A stretch of DNA of 64,000 nucleotides from Gymnorhina tibicen (taxonomy: Eukaryota; Chordata; Aves; Passeriformes; Artamidae). The stretch spans positions 62,001-126,000 of the forward strand of contig VXAZ01002272.1 of assembly GCA_013399875.1 (NCBI GenBank). Reading direction: 5' to 3'. The position numbers and the translations under genes were made by a program. The notes beneath the pieces were generated by a model, which saw only the letters and a list, made by a program, of their open reading frames with translations, ran no database searches and was not told the origin of the DNA. Numbering within the stretch: the first letter of the stretch is position 1; each line of letters starts with the position of its first letter. Below are positions 31,846 to 46,700 of this stretch, piece by piece.

Positions 31846-34800
31846 TAAAAATCTGCATGGCTGTTACTTAAAAATGGATACAGTACAGCAGAGGAAGGAA
31901 AGGAGAAAAATCTGTTTTCCATCCTCAGTTTCAAGTATACCGACAAAGGCATGATAAGATCTAGCACTAGGAAGTTAGAATTGGAAAAATCCAGCCTTGA
32001 AATAAGACATTTCCTCGTAGCTGTGAGGAAAATATTGAGACAGCTTACAAGAAGAGAGTGGATTTACCCTCACACAGAGTTCTTAGGATGACATGAAACA
32101 TACTAAAAGAAAAAGGGGATAAATCCAAATCCTGGGAGTAAACTCAAGGGGTTAAAAAAAAGAATTAGGCAGTTCCTGGAGAAGAGACACCTCCACCAGT
32201 TTATTGCAGCATACTGGTCCACATCCAACCTCCAGCTCAAAAGATTCCTAAACCACTGATTACAAGACAGACAGTTTTATATTGGCCTGCTTTTTGTATT
32301 TCTTGTAAGCATCTGCTGCTTTTGGAAGTACTACTTGTCTGGACATATTTCTGATTCAACCTAGTACAACCATATTTCTTTTCAATACTGTACTACACAT
32401 ACACACACATCATGAGAGGATTAAGCCGGCTGGTATTTGCAGTCTTTTCTGGCCCTAAAGTATGTCAGCCTGACTTGTGCTTACCCACATTGCTCATGAG
32501 TTTGATAGGGAACAGCACTGATTAAATTTCCTGGTGCAGTTTGACAATCCTGAGCTTCCTTCAGGATTTGGGAAGGAAGTGAGTACTGCACTGCGCAGTT
32601 GTCCGTGACTCAGTGGCTGTCAGTGGAGATGGAGCCATCCGGGAGCTTCTCCCCTGAGCAAATCCCCACAGCCAGGGTGCCACAGTGTGACAGAGGGACC
32701 TCCATTTCTCCTCTCCATGGCACACGCTTTCTAATCTCCTAAGGCAAAAAAAAATGTTATTTCAATACTGTCATATCTGGATAACACTTGCATATCCTGT
32801 GGTTAACTAGGGACCAGACCAGATGACCTCGCTCAGTTTTTTCTGGCTCCAAACGCTGTAAACTCTTGTCCTGGGCTAGGGCCCATCAAAGCCCATCTGA
32901 GCCCCTGGAAATACTTGTACTGACTTCACTCTGCACGAACAAGGCTTCAACTCAATGTACAGACTATGTCTGAGTCAACAGGGGTCCAAAAAGAATGCGG
33001 CTCAGCTTGCAGTAAATACATACACCTAAATGACCACAAGCAGAGCTATTCAGAAAGGTCTGGTAACAGCATCCTCACAGAAATTTAATGTGTGAAAGCT
33101 TAATTAGCTATAGATACCAGCAGGAGATATTCTTCTCAGCTTTCTGTATGAAAGGTCTACTGAAGTTAAAAGTATTTATAGTTACTTATGGGGAAAAAAT
33201 TTAGGATCGGCTATGGGGCCCTACAGGATTCAGCCACTGGAGAAAAGCTGTTTCACCAGTTTGTCCATTTCCCAAAATGAAACTGAGATCAGTCCACATG
33301 ATTTAATAGGTTCTAAATGAGAAAAGACTCGTGCTTTAGGCCAGAAGCACATCTGGTATAGCCCTAAGGATCTAGTTCACAGCAGTAATATTTTTCTGCA
33401 GTTTTAATCCAGAGCTTCTGCAAATTTCAGTGTGAAAGCTCTTAGCTTTAGACCTAAGACATGGCAGAGTGCTGGGAGCAATTAACTGTGCACTTTTACC
33501 CTAAATACCAAAGTTTAATATGCCTGTGTCTCTCATGGCAGAGAGGTGATCCCAGTTTAAATGTTGGGCTTTTTGTTAAATACTGAGCTGTGATTTTCCT
33601 GTTCTTCTTTATGCAGTGATATGGAATCAGTGAGAAATAGATGCATCTTTGCATATAATGGAAGTCATCATTGTCTTAAGACAGGTGTTTATAAAGCAGT
33701 TATGTGCCTGCTGTTAAAATAACCCAATTTAAATAATAAGGTATTTAGGAACGTTAGTTGGGAAATAAGGAATATTTCACTTTGTACAAGTTGCAATAAC
33801 ACACCTCTTCAACTTGGCATTATTATTATCTTTACACATAGTCGCAATAAGGGAGATTTGCATACGGTGGGTTTGTGTCTTTGTGGGTAGATTTGTCTTC
33901 TACTCCTTCCATCTGTGGAATATAAAAGCTCAGGACTTTATGAAGAAAAGGTAACTTGAGTCATAACCTTGTTCTACTTGGCAATTCAAAACTCCCACAT
34001 GAGACCAAAAATTTTAAAGAGTATAAAGATTAGGGTCTGTTTTCTCAAAGTGGGTATATTAAATTAGGGAGGTAGATGGTTAGCCAGGCACGATAACAAA
34101 GACCCCATGCAGAGCACAAGTGAGAGCCCAAGGTCTGGCTCAGCCTCAAGCACTGTCAAGCAGAGGAGACTACATTCCTGGACACTGGGTGTGATAGAGA
34201 GGCATTAGAAAACATGAAGCACTAATTATGTACATGTGAGCAAAAAATGTGGTAGCTGGTCAGACAGCAGGACTGTGTGTTTGAGAAAGATGACTAACCT
34301 GGAGAATTTACTTGTGGCTAATATAATAACCTGTTTTCATAAGACAGGGATTTTTTTTTCATCTACTTGTTTGTGAGTTGTGCTTTTTTTGCATTTGTTT
34401 TCAATTACATTATTTGTAATTGTTGCATTTTCCTGAAAAGTTATAACTTTGGCACATACAGTTGAAAATCAATTTTCATCTGTGCAAGAGGCATGCACTC
34501 AAGGCAAGTAAAAGTGATGTGTTTGCTTTTTGACAAGAAATTAGCTGTCATAGAAAATTATCTTGGCAAAAAAATCCAGTGAAGGCTGCCTTTACTATAT
34601 GATATATTTTAGATATGTATCAGTATTCTCTAAACTGCAAAAATGCTGCCTGCCATTTCACAACACTCTGGGGAAGGGCAGCTGAATCCCACTTTTAATT
34701 GTGAAATGATAGGCACAGTTTCATGCATTTGGAGGAATGTAAAATATTTTCATTATCATTTCTTGCTTTTCTCCTTATCCCTGCCTCCTCTGTCTCTCCT

Positions 34801-36432
34801 TTCCCCCTCACTACTCAAAGTAACATTTGGGAGGGGAGAGACATTTATCAGGAGTACACATAAAAAGCTTTCCCATGGAGTTTCATAGAAAATAGATATT
34901 GATTAGAGGACAGGGGAAACAGGCTTTTTCAAGAATAGGCTTAGCAGGGGAAATTAAGCATTTGATACAGGAGTGTGGAGAGAAATGCTGGACCATTGCC
35001 ATAGGGGCTGGCAGCTGAGGAGGGAGCAGAACAGTGTGGGGTAGCACAAAGAGGTCACAATAACAAAAAATTAGCCTAAATGTAATATCCTGGCACTGCT
35101 GGACTGGAATAGAGTCCAAAGGGCAAGTTTGGTGTTTGAAGATAGAGACTGGACATAGGATCTGAAATGCTTCCTGGGCAAGAACTCTGCACTGACAGGG
35201 AGATGGCTGCATGTCCGGCAGCTCTAATACCATAACCAGAGACACAGGATTGGTCATGAGCTAGTAACTTCCACATGGTGATCCCAGGAGGCTGCAGCAC
35301 TCACACTGCCTGTTATAAATCCCCTGTGAAGAAGCAGGGTACCCAAGAAAGATGTTTAGCACATGGACAAAGAGATGGGAGACCTGACTTCCATGTATCT
35401 CCATACCACATCCTTCCTGGTTGTCTCATTTGCTCAGATGCTGAGTTTCCTCTGGAGACAGTTAGTTCCAGGGAGGCATCTCAATTATGTAGATCAGAAA
35501 ATCACAGCTGTTTCTCAATTCAGATGTTAGAAACTGCCTCCAGCAAGCTCCTCCCCGGAGCTGAGTTGCCTGTGGGTGATTGCACAGACATCTCCTCCTG
35601 TGCCCTCCTCCCCATACCAGCAGACCTGAAAGCTGCTCGGTGCTACCCCCTGCTCCCTGGTGCCACACCACCGGGCTGGTTGTTATTACAAGTCAAGACA
35701 GGCAAGATTCAGTCCGACAGTTCAGAGCTGTGGCTGAAAGAGAACTGGATCATTAAGGAGCTGTGTGTCTTTCAGACTCATGAGCAATGATTTCATTGCG
35801 GACGAGGATGCTAAGACAATATGTAAGTTATCAGAGCTGTCTTCACTTCCAGTTTCTGGGTCCAGGCTGTGCTCTGTTTCCAGATTGATGTTAGGCGCTG
35901 ATGTGCATCAACCAGCCATCTCCCCTGTCCACCCAACCCCAGCATGCCTGCACAACCTACAGAGCCTACATAGCCAAGGTACTGGCTCCGAAGATCCGTG
36001 CACGGGTGCAAGCTCAAACACACATGGGGAAGCACGGCTTGATGTATCTTTCACTACTTGGGTGATGAGACCAAGAGAGATGAAGAACAGCTGTAGGAGC
36101 TGTACAGGAACTCATCTGTAGCTTTTTAAGAGCCATAGCTCCAGGGGAACTGTTGTTCTGCCAGCCACTGTTACACATTACCAAATAAAAGGGCTCCTGT
36201 CCTCTCCTGCCTCAGTGACATTCCTCCATTAAGGGCTTAATTGTCTCCTTGGCTGTCACTGTCTGAGGGAGGGGGATATAGCAGAGAAAGAGTCGTAGGA
36301 AAACTGGTGGAAAACAAAGTATCTGGCCAGTACATTTAATTCAGTAGGTAAATTCAGTAGGGTTGGTTTTCTTAAATGCCTTCTGTGCATCTGACCTGGG
36401 CTAACATTTAAACTTTAAATTTCTTCAAGATC

Positions 36433-36482
36433 AATTTAATTGAATTTACTATCTAGAATTTAATTAAGTTTACTATATATAG
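36433..36482. repeat. Tandem duplication of about 25 bp
   Basis: AATTTAATTGAATTTACTAT and AATTTAATTAAGTTTACTAT begin two adjacent, AT-rich units. Confidence 0.6.
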
Positions 36483-37659
36483 TTGCAACTCATAGTTTCC
36501 TGGTAGTGATGCAGCTCCTTCCATTAAATTGCATTTTTAAGACTAAATAATACCCATCCTTTTACCCCTAAATGTATAAAATAGTATTTCTTGCTCACTT
36601 GCAACAAAAGAATTTGATGCTGGATCACCTCACTGTTATTAAGTGGGTTGAATATTTTCACTACATCTGAGGAAACAAACCAGACAGGGGTCACCTGTTC
36701 TGCAAAGTATATTTTAAAAGGTTTATTTTGCACCTCTGAACTATTTATTTCTTTTCACTGCCATTGCAGAAAAATATGGGTTTATACTTAATAGACATCA
36801 GTGAGAAGCTTTCTATGCTTGTTTAAACAGAAGTAAACTTGAAGACCTTGTCAAAACAAGTAGGTTAAGCTTGACTAATCAGCTGAACTCATTCTATTAA
36901 TAGCCAAGGTGGCATCATTATTCCATTAAGCTTTGTCTGGAATACTGGGGGCAGGTACATATTTCCATACAGAAGACATTAAATCAGATGAATCTTTCCA
37001 AAATGAAAATATGGTCATTTACTCTCAGTAAATTTCTTCAGTCTGGGAAGGAGTATTGTGCCTGGCTAAAAAAATTAAGGACCAATGAAATTGAGACTTT
37101 TTCAGAAAACCTCATTATGGATTGGTTAGGTGGAGTTTGAAGTGATGTTGATATTCTCATGGAATATGGCCATAACTGTAGTTAAAATACATGTAATTAA
37201 ATGCAATCTGATGCAATTAAGATTACTGGGAAATACAGATGCACTTTTGATTTCTGTCAGTCCTATGGTAGAAGGATATAAAATTGCAAGAGAGGTAAAA
37301 TCAGGTGTTACATTTTCAGACTAAGTAAATGCAAATTTATCAGCCTCATCCAAGCCATGATTGATGGGAGTTCACGCTTTGCCATTATCCACCATTTCCT
37401 TCAGCCACAACGTGAGTCTCTCAATCTAACAATGCCTTGTGTAAAGAAGCTAAATCCACTTAAGGCATCCACTGAGACCATTTGCACATAATTTTCTTTT
37501 TTGTGATGGATTCCTCTCCAGCTCTAATGGATAAGTGTTTGTCTGTGGCTCCAAGAGGGAGTCAAAGATTAGATATTTCTGCACATAGTTTCTCTAGGTG
37601 CTCATCAGCAGTACTGAAAAATCCAGGCACTTATTAATGAAAGCTCTTCCCCAGCAGAA

Positions 37660-37708
37660 GTTTCTACCTCTGAACTCTCCTAGAAAAATGTTTCCACCTC
37701 TGAATCTT
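37660..37708. repeat. 30-bp imperfect tandem duplication (second unit partial)
   Basis: GTTTCTACCTCTGAACTC and, 30 bases later, GTTTCCACCTCTGAATC. Confidence 0.5.
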
Positions 37709-40700
37709 TAGTCCAACAAACAAAAATGCAAAAAAATCTTTATCTAAGTAAAAAGGCCTGACACTAACTTTAGACATTGCTTTTAGCTACCAGCCAAGGC
37801 AACAAACTGCAACTGAAACCTGCTGTCTACATCCTGCTGGAACCATACAGATAAGCAAGTAGGACAAGCATCCCCAAGGTCCCAAGTATCTGGGGTTTAG
37901 GTAAGAGCTGTGTGAACACTCAGAGTACAAGGGTCTAAGAGAAAACCCTGTATTTTAGCTTGCATACCTCCAAAATATTAACAATATCACTGAAACATTT
38001 CCTCATATTAGGAATGTGGAAGCATCAAATGGACCAATGATCCCTATTTTCTCAACAACTGTCATAGTACTGGGGAGCTATAGGGCACTCAGATCTCACT
38101 GTTTCAATAAAATCATTTAATAGACTTGCCACAGTCCTTTGTTGCCATCTCATGGCACCTATACTTCCCATTAGCAGTGAAATCTTCTACTGCAATGGTT
38201 TCTTGCAGGTGTAAATAGCCATGACTTGAGACCTTGAGGGAATCAAACCTGTCCCATCATTTATGGGGGCATTAATGAGAAAAAAATAGACTACAGTTCC
38301 CCATCTGCCTGAAATGCGTATGTTAAAAGAGCTGCATGTGAAAGGTCATGGTGAAAGGATCAATAAGATGCTATCATGTAAGTAAGTAGCAGGGGCTCCC
38401 TACTTTTCTTACAGGTCACTGTGTTAACAAAGGGCTTACACTATTAAAATCACAGCTAATCTCTGTTCTTGCTACACGTGACAAGGATTGTGGTGTGTAA
38501 GTCAGGCTTCAGTTCTCACATATGCAAACAGATTTAGGACCTTTTGTCACTTGAGAAGTGCACTCACTCCCATGTAATTCAGAATGGAACGGCTTCCAAA
38601 GAAATGATAATAAAAAGTCCTGTTCTGTGACACAGCAGCATTAGAAAATAGTGGTTGTTTTATTTGTCAGATTGTGTCCAAAACCCACTTCCTGTTTTCT
38701 TGAAGAATGGAAGTGGGTTTGGAAATGAAAGATATGTACTTAATTTTGCTGATAGCTACTGTCTTTATTCACTCCTTCTTGTAATTTTATATGGAGAAGT
38801 TCTGTTTCCACTCCTTTCAGCCCAAGGAAGAGCTTCCTTCCTGTTCTAGCTTCAGAGCTAATATATGGTATTTCTTTTTTTGTTCAGAGAAATGAGTATA
38901 GATACATTTCAACAGAAGCTTCTTCAATGAAATGCTTTCACTTCTACTGTGAGGAACCAATATGAGTTGTTGCCAGAAGAATTTTCACATATGTAATCTC
39001 ATCAGAAGCATCCTCTTCTGGCAATCCAGCAAACATTATCATGGACTTAAATAGCCATGGAAAGTGCTCTCTTATCCCTCATATATCTCAACTTACACCT
39101 GTTGTCTGAGCAGGAAGCAGTTTAGAGAATAATGCCTTATGATCTATTTATTTCAGCACTAGTCAATATGAAAGAGAAATGTATAGCAACAGTCTTCCAA
39201 GTGGGAGCAGCCAAGCAGTTGTATTCACTCTGTTATGTGCACTTAAGCCAATTGCTCTTTGCACAAAAAAAAACCCAAGCAAACAAACCAGTATACGTTA
39301 CTCAATGTTTGTAATGTTTGCATGTGGTTAAATAGCATTTGCTATCCTTGGTGTTTGGACTTACTGCAGAAATAGAAAAGAGATTTTTCATGTTGTGGAT
39401 AAAACAGAAAAAATTAATTTTGTCAACAACTCACAACGTTTATCCATATCATGTGAAAAGTCCATTTAAATGTGGACATTTGCCAAAAATACCGACTCTG
39501 TATCCTTAGCACATAATTTTTCTATTTCTTACTTTGCAGCTGGGTCCTCCAAGGTCTTGCTCTTCCATTTCTTATTCATTGTGTTCTAAGTAGCCAAGAA
39601 ACTGACGGTAAAATGAAAGAGACTTATTGCCAGACAGCTCTCATTTTGTGATTATATGAAAACCCTATTTGCATATGCAGCTGGGGGCTTTTATATTAGG
39701 AACCCAGTTATGTGACTGCATTTTTCACTGCATATTTTGCAAAATATCCCCATGGCCTCTCCAATCCAAAGTTTTTCACAAATGTTCTCTATAAATCATC
39801 TTGCAGTTTCACTGGCAGGATTATTCAGCCCAAGAGCTGCAGGTAACCCCTCCATGCCAAAGGAAGTTGTGCTGGTCCTGTCTGTACGACAAAGATGCGA
39901 CTGCCCAGGAAGGAAGGCTTCCCCGGGGAAATCCTGGGGCTGGGAGAAGTGCTCATGGGATGTCCTGCCTTTTCTAGCCTTATAGAATGCTTTGAGTCAA
40001 GGTGGCAGCGTGGTATTGAATGGGAATAGCTATACTGCCCACTGCTGAGAGACTGTGCTATGCTCCCACCCGTGAAGGAGCACTCTGTCTTGACAAGGGG
40101 TGAGGAGTTTTGACTAAATGCCACTATACAGGTAAATACATTCCTCTTGCCTAGCTCTTCTGGTTTCTTTCCCAAAACAGTGTGTTCTGTTCACCACCTT
40201 GTCTCTAAATGCTTTTGTGTTGGTGATAGCAAACTGCAATCAATGTCTGCACATTGCCGGTGTGATCACCATAAGGCAGATGCTTTTTATCCCTCAACAG
40301 CACTTGGTATACGGTGCATTATCTTGCATTTTAGTTTTATATAATCCTACACAACCAAAACATCAAGCACAACAAATCTGAGAAAGGACTAGAGGAACTT
40401 ACCCCACCAGCAAGTGCCTATTCTAAGTAAATGCCTCCTATCTCATGATGTACCAAGCCTAAACTGGAGAACAACAGAGATGTTCACTGTATTCTCTAGT
40501 TTCTCCTTCAAGTAACCCAGAATATTTGCAGAGATGAGGCCTGCTCTGCTTTGCCTGGAGTATTGGCTCTAATACAGCAATAACTGCTTAGTACACTCAG
40601 CTCACACTTAATTTTAGCTTCTTCCCAGTTAGTCAGGACAGGAAAATTGACATTGCTTAACATGCTAGAAATAAAGGTATTTGTGCCCATTGTCACATTT

Positions 40701-43700
40701 TTCATAACTCCAGGTTTAAGGTCACCTGCTTCGCTGCTTTCCTCATCGTATTTTCTGAATGTGCTTTCTTTCCGTCTATTTAGATCGTGGAGGTAATACA
40801 TGTTTTCTAAAAGCTTTTCCAAAAAGTAGGATCTGCTTTTCCATTTTTCCAGTGTATGTCTCATTAACTAGAGCAACCTCTTACGGAAGTCTCAGGGACT
40901 TTAATCCTAGTGCCTCTGTAACCAGTTGTACAAAATGGAATTTTTAGAGATGGAAAGTACCCATTCTCCAGGCCCGGCTTGGATTTCAATGTATTGAACA
41001 AAGAACATTATCAGTTCAGTGTCTGGGGAATCTCCTGATGGAGATTTCTGTGAGAATCATCTGAAACCATAGAGATGCCAAAAGTAGCCCTGCTGTAAAA
41101 GGGCAGGTGTTTGCAGAGTACTGGCTCGCCTGCTGACAGATAACCTGCCTTGCTAGGGGAAATAGTTCTTCTGCCCACTAAAGAATCCTTGGAAAAACCA
41201 GAGGTGGTAAGTTCAGTCTGGTTTTGGATGCTTTGGGTGGTATTTCCACTGAGGAAAGCAAACAGTCCTGCTGACAAGCCTTGGGGAGAAAACTGGGCTT
41301 GCAGAGTACATCCTGCAAGAGCACCTGATCCTAGGCAGTGGCCTCCCAAAGAAATCTGAGATGCTGCTCTTTGGTTTGGTCACAAACTAAGTGGTGTTTT
41401 TCCTGGATAACTTTTCCCCTTCTTTTTTTCTTTTTTTTAATCCCTTCCTGAGAATTCTGTACGATTTTGCTAGTTCCTTGTTATTCACCAAACAATTGTC
41501 AAAACTACGTGGTGTCTGTCAGCTTTTTGTTCTGTATGTGTGGACGGAAGCGAGCAGGATTGCTTTGCTGCTGTCCCAAGCAGTGCTTGCAAAAACAGCC
41601 ACTGTGATGTCAAAAGAAACAGTAAGTCTCTGGCATAGCAAAAGGGAATCAAAGTGACTTACAAAGAAATGTTAAAGTGGCGGTTTTTTCCCAACACACA
41701 CACCCCGCAGTATTGTAGAAAATTCCTTAAGCAACAGAAGTGGAAAGAGAAACAAAGTTTAACATTTCAGTGTCTTACTCAGCAAAGTTTTCTGAGGAAA
41801 ACAGATCAGTTGAAATAATAACCTTTGTTAGTTTTTCCATATACTTTATTCAAATAAAGATATGTGAGCTACATATGTTCCTGTTTAATCTGAAGATTTT
41901 ATTCTAAATGCCTTGGATGTACATTAACTTGATATTTTTATTTATTAGTTATTGAAAAGAGTGGCACATGGGGATAATGTTGAATGTGCTATAAATCAGT
42001 GTAGTATTTAGTTTGTAGAGATTTAATCAGAAAAGTTAGATTTGTAGAGGGAGGAAACCTCTTTTATTAGCCTAGCTGCCACAGTTGAAAAAAGGACACA
42101 AATCTAAAAGCTTTGCCCATTTTTCTAATAAAGTCCTTCAGTCTAATAAAAAAAAAAGATATTACCCATAAACCACAAAAGTTACAGCAACACCAGTATG
42201 ATGATACAAAAGATGAATCATTTGTGCAGACATGGCCACAAACCTCTGTAACCTCATTGTCCACATCTTCCCTTCTGCCCAGAATATAAAATATGGTTAT
42301 CACACTCACAGATAATGATTTTGTTAGAAAAGGGGAGGCTGTATTTGATGCATTTCATGAGGGAAATGAGTTTAGGCAGATAAGAGTAGCCTGTCTGAGC
42401 CCATGGAGCAGGCAGGAGGATGGTGCGTGCAGGACAGCTGCAATGTAATACAGACTTACAGCCAGGAGAAAACTCTCCATTTCAAACCCCGAGCACTTGC
42501 AACAAAACAAAAATAAAGCCCAGCTCTGTGCTTCTTGTTTGAGTATTCCTCAGGCTCATCAAAAAATGCAGGATTGAGTTTGAGTGACTAGTTTATCCTC
42601 CTCTCAGGGCAAAGGTTTGAAATTCCTTTACCTAATGAGTAATTGTATCATACAGCGCCTGCTGAGCTGCTAATGGCAAATGAGAGACATTTTGGGACAG
42701 AAGGAAGCTAGGAGTCTTTTCTAATTAAGTGTGCCCCTTTCTGAGTCTCTAGATAAATTCCATAGTAGTTTTCAGTCCATGCTTGCATACTACAACTTTG
42801 TCTTCTTTCCCTGTTTTTCCTGCGTGCTCTGTCCACTGCTCTGCAGGCAGAAAATTCCTCTTGAATTCCTCTTGTGTCTGGTCATTCCATAGATTAAATC
42901 AGAGCCCCCTGGTTTATTATTAGGAATGCAGTCCTCACTGCTATCAACATATCTCTGGACCCTTCCTATTACTATTTCCAATTTGAAGGTTCCTTTGCAT
43001 CCTTTGTTTTATCAAAAGTCCTGTTTCCTAAATCTTCGCAAACTATGATCTATGAATTTATGCATCATCTGGTTTATCCCCAGTGCATTGTCCAGGCCAT
43101 GAAATACACAAAATGTCACAAAACGTGCTCAGTTCTGCTCTGGAGGTATTGCCACTTGTCTCACACTTGAGCTGGCTGTGTGCCAGGTCGTGCTGAGCCC
43201 AGGAGCCATGGAATGGCTGAGGAGCTCTGTAAGGGCTGGAAGTGCCTCACCTCAGACTTACACCCCATAGCCTCTATGCCTCTTGGTGAATCACCCCAAT
43301 TCCTCTTTGTGTCTTCATGAACGTTCTGCCCCATGATTTCCATTCCCCTCACATCCCACCACTGCTATATGGATACCCCCTCCAGCATGCTTCAGTGTCC
43401 CTAAATCTTCTGGGGAGCACAAGCTGTGGCTGGCTGGGACGAGCCTGCATGCCAGCTGGCCAGCTAATGTGCACATGGGGATGGGTCGGATGGCCACTTC
43501 CAGACTGAACAAAGGCTGAGCTCTGTCTGCATTCCTGTCAGGAACAGATGCTCCTCTGGCTCTTGTTTTCCTATGTGGACAAATGGTTCAATCAAATGTT
43601 TGGGAACTGAACAACTCTGAGCCCTGTGTCTTTCTGCTAAATCTGATTGAAATGGGTGAATTGCATGGCAAAGTTCTTAAGAAAAGGTGACACACTGGTC

Positions 43701-46700
43701 TTGAGAGTTGACACACAGATCCTTGTACAAAAAGGCTGCAAAAGTCACGTAGGAACCATTTTCTTAAGAAATAAGGTTAACAATGTAATAGCCTGGGTGG
43801 AGAATGACATCGGGGGAGCTGAATTTGGCTTCCTGATTCTGAGACTCGGCCTGTGCATTGCCATAAATAATGTTGCTGACAGGCAGTTTTAAATTGCACA
43901 ACAAATGGACCAGAGCAGGGCTACTCGATTGAGCAGAGCAAAACACATCCCCTATTCTGCTCCTTGCTGCCAGCTCCTTCTCCCCCTTCCCTTACACAAC
44001 CAACTGTAAAGAAGAGATCTGCACTAGCAGGCTTCTCCTGCCCTGAAGGGGAAATAAGTCCTGATGGGTACTGTAACCCTCACGTGAAATACAGCCAGCT
44101 TGCGTGAGTGGGTCTCAGGCAGCAGTGCTGAACCCCTCTCATCTACAGCCAGCTCTGGTGCTGGTCTGGGTCTGCTTCTTGTGTGTGGTTTGGTTCTGGT
44201 GCACCTGAAACTTCACATGCTCAAGGTGGTAGACAATGTCTACTTGCAAATTCCAAAGAATAGATAACAAAGTAGTGGAGTCACAAACTGAGTAAATGGG
44301 GAAGACTAGAAAGGGAAGGAGTATGCTTGGGAAGCAGTTCATGGCACATGGGCTCTTTGCAAAAAGCTTAACAGAAACTAGCAGAAATTCTCTTAGGCCT
44401 TTGTTATAGTCCATCTTCCTGAAACCTGCTCCTGATGTGAAATGAAGCTGCTTTGGCACTGGAATTTTTTCACTCTTCAGATATTCTAATTATCTGCCCT
44501 AACAGGAGCCTGGTTTCCTAGTTCACTGTTTCTTTTTCCTCCCTTGAGACTATTTCTGGCATGTGTTTCCACATCATTATGCAAACACTGAGTGCAAAAA
44601 ATGTCTTTAATGTTTCAGCAAGACTGTACCTAGCTTATCAAGTGAATCCAAATGTGTAAATCTGTAAGAAAACTGCTGTCTTTTTCACTGACCCTTTTAC
44701 CCTTTAGGAGCAACTTGAAAAGCGCCTTGTAACATACATGAAAAAATTCTGATTTCCTCTCCCTTTTGTACTTCCTTACCTGACACACCTGATGCAAAGC
44801 ATTGCTGGCTGATACATTTATCAGCTCTCCTCCATTGGGAGACAAGTCCTCACTGATTGTGATGGATGTAGAAAGGGAGATAATGTGGTTCCTCACAGAA
44901 TTCATCACTAAGAGGTAAATGAGAAATCTTGAAGCTATCTTGAAGTTAGATTTTAAGTGTCAGGCAAATTTTGAAAAGACCAAGTAAAACTTACTGGGAT
45001 ATTGTAATCAGACTTGGGGGATTTCGAGGACTATTTTTAATTAAGCTGGAAAAATAGTGGCAGTGCCCAGAATATTGCTGATATCTGGAGCCTCTCATAC
45101 AATGAATACAGACTCCTGACTCTGCAGAGAGAATTAAAGAATGGTGGTATGGGTGGATTAGCAGAGGTGCTGAGGGCTTTGCAAGGTGGCCACAAAAAGG
45201 AGAGGCCAGGGCTGGTCTCAAAGTGGAGGCAGGAGAAGCAGGGGACAGCAGAGCAGAGGCAGGCAGGGACAAGGGTCTCACCAGGGTTCCCTGGGAGGGT
45301 TGGCCCTGCCAAAACTGCTGCTCTGAAGGCTGTAGCAGAAGCAGCAGAGTCCGTGTGTCCTGAGCAGTGACCCAGGCAAGGGAGGCACCCAGGTCACTGT
45401 CATTTTTCCATGCAGATGCTCTGCCCCAGTAGCTCTCCATTTGCTGTCTGCTGCTTTCCCTGGCACTGGAAAAGAGCTCTCAACGTCTGTTTTGCCTTTG
45501 CTCTGTTGGGTTCTGCTAAACCAAAAGCCACCCCCTCAATATGTGCGTAAAACATGTCCAAACACCCATTTTTGAACTCCCAAGTGGGCTTTGCAGCTTC
45601 TCTGCTGTCCCTGCCCTGCTTTGAAAGTATGTGCTGAACTACACTGTGTCCACAAAGAGAAACACGCCAGTTTAGCAAAGAAGATAATTAAAATTTTATT
45701 GAAAACATACACCAGGAAGAATGTCTGCTTAAAAACCGCCTCCCTGCACGTTAGTATAGGCTCTACCTTTTGTTTTCAGCTCAGGATTGAACAAACCACA
45801 CAGCAAGGATTTACAAGGAATGCTTATTAAGAAACAGCAGTTTCAAAGAAGAGTCTGAACTGCAAGATGCAAAAATATTAATGGTGACATGAAGCAGGTT
45901 GGAGCTGCAAACAGACTGTCCTTTCGTGTTCAGTAATTTCACTCCTGGCAGCTGCTACTAGCTGATTCCCTGTTCTGCCCTGCCCAAGAGCTGTGTAGGT
46001 GTATACAAACACATATGTCAAAGGAAAAAAAAATGTATGGAAAATACTTTGTTCTTAATGGGAAAATATCCATCTCACAAGGTTTAAAATGGAGAGCTTT
46101 TTTCCTCACAAAATGGAAACCCTTTAAAATGTAGATACGTGTAAAATACCCTGCCCCCCGCCAAAACTTTAAAGAACAAATTAGCTGGTTCTGTGGCATC
46201 TCACCAGGCTGTGGAATTTATGAAAACCACATTCCTTGGATTCTAAAACACTGGCCATCCCGCTGCTCTTTCAAATAATGTTGATTTTGCTGACTAGTCT
46301 CTCTGAGAGCCAGCACAGTTGTCTAATTGTAAGTAAATAATCTCGGAACAAATCCGTGTTTGACATACTGTCATACTAGCATTTACTGTTTTGCAAAAGG
46401 GATTTACTTCAAGGATATTGAAAAATTCCATTGGTGTTTAAGGGGAGTAGCAACTGTGACCCTCTATAAATTAAAATGCTTGACCCTGCTATATGATATA
46501 GAAGATCCAAAGTATTTCACAAGTTCAGATCAGCGAAGGCAGAAAACAAGCCCTGCTTCTGAAGGTGCGGTATTACGTTCCCGCAAACATCCGCGAGGAC
46601 CATGAAGGTTTACAAGGGTGAGCTATTTAAATCTCAGGCTCTTAGGTTCACGTGCAGCCCCCATTGCTTCTTTGGGAATGTATAAGGTTGATTATAAAGG

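Noticed and set aside
35275..35790. Plus-strand open frame of 171 codons
   Set aside because: No family motif, no signal peptide or domain, no splice or promoter context, and composition like the flanks.
44991..45440. Minus-strand open frame of 149 codons
   Set aside because: Low-complexity Ser/Pro/Leu-rich translation in a locally GC-richer patch; no recognisable domain.
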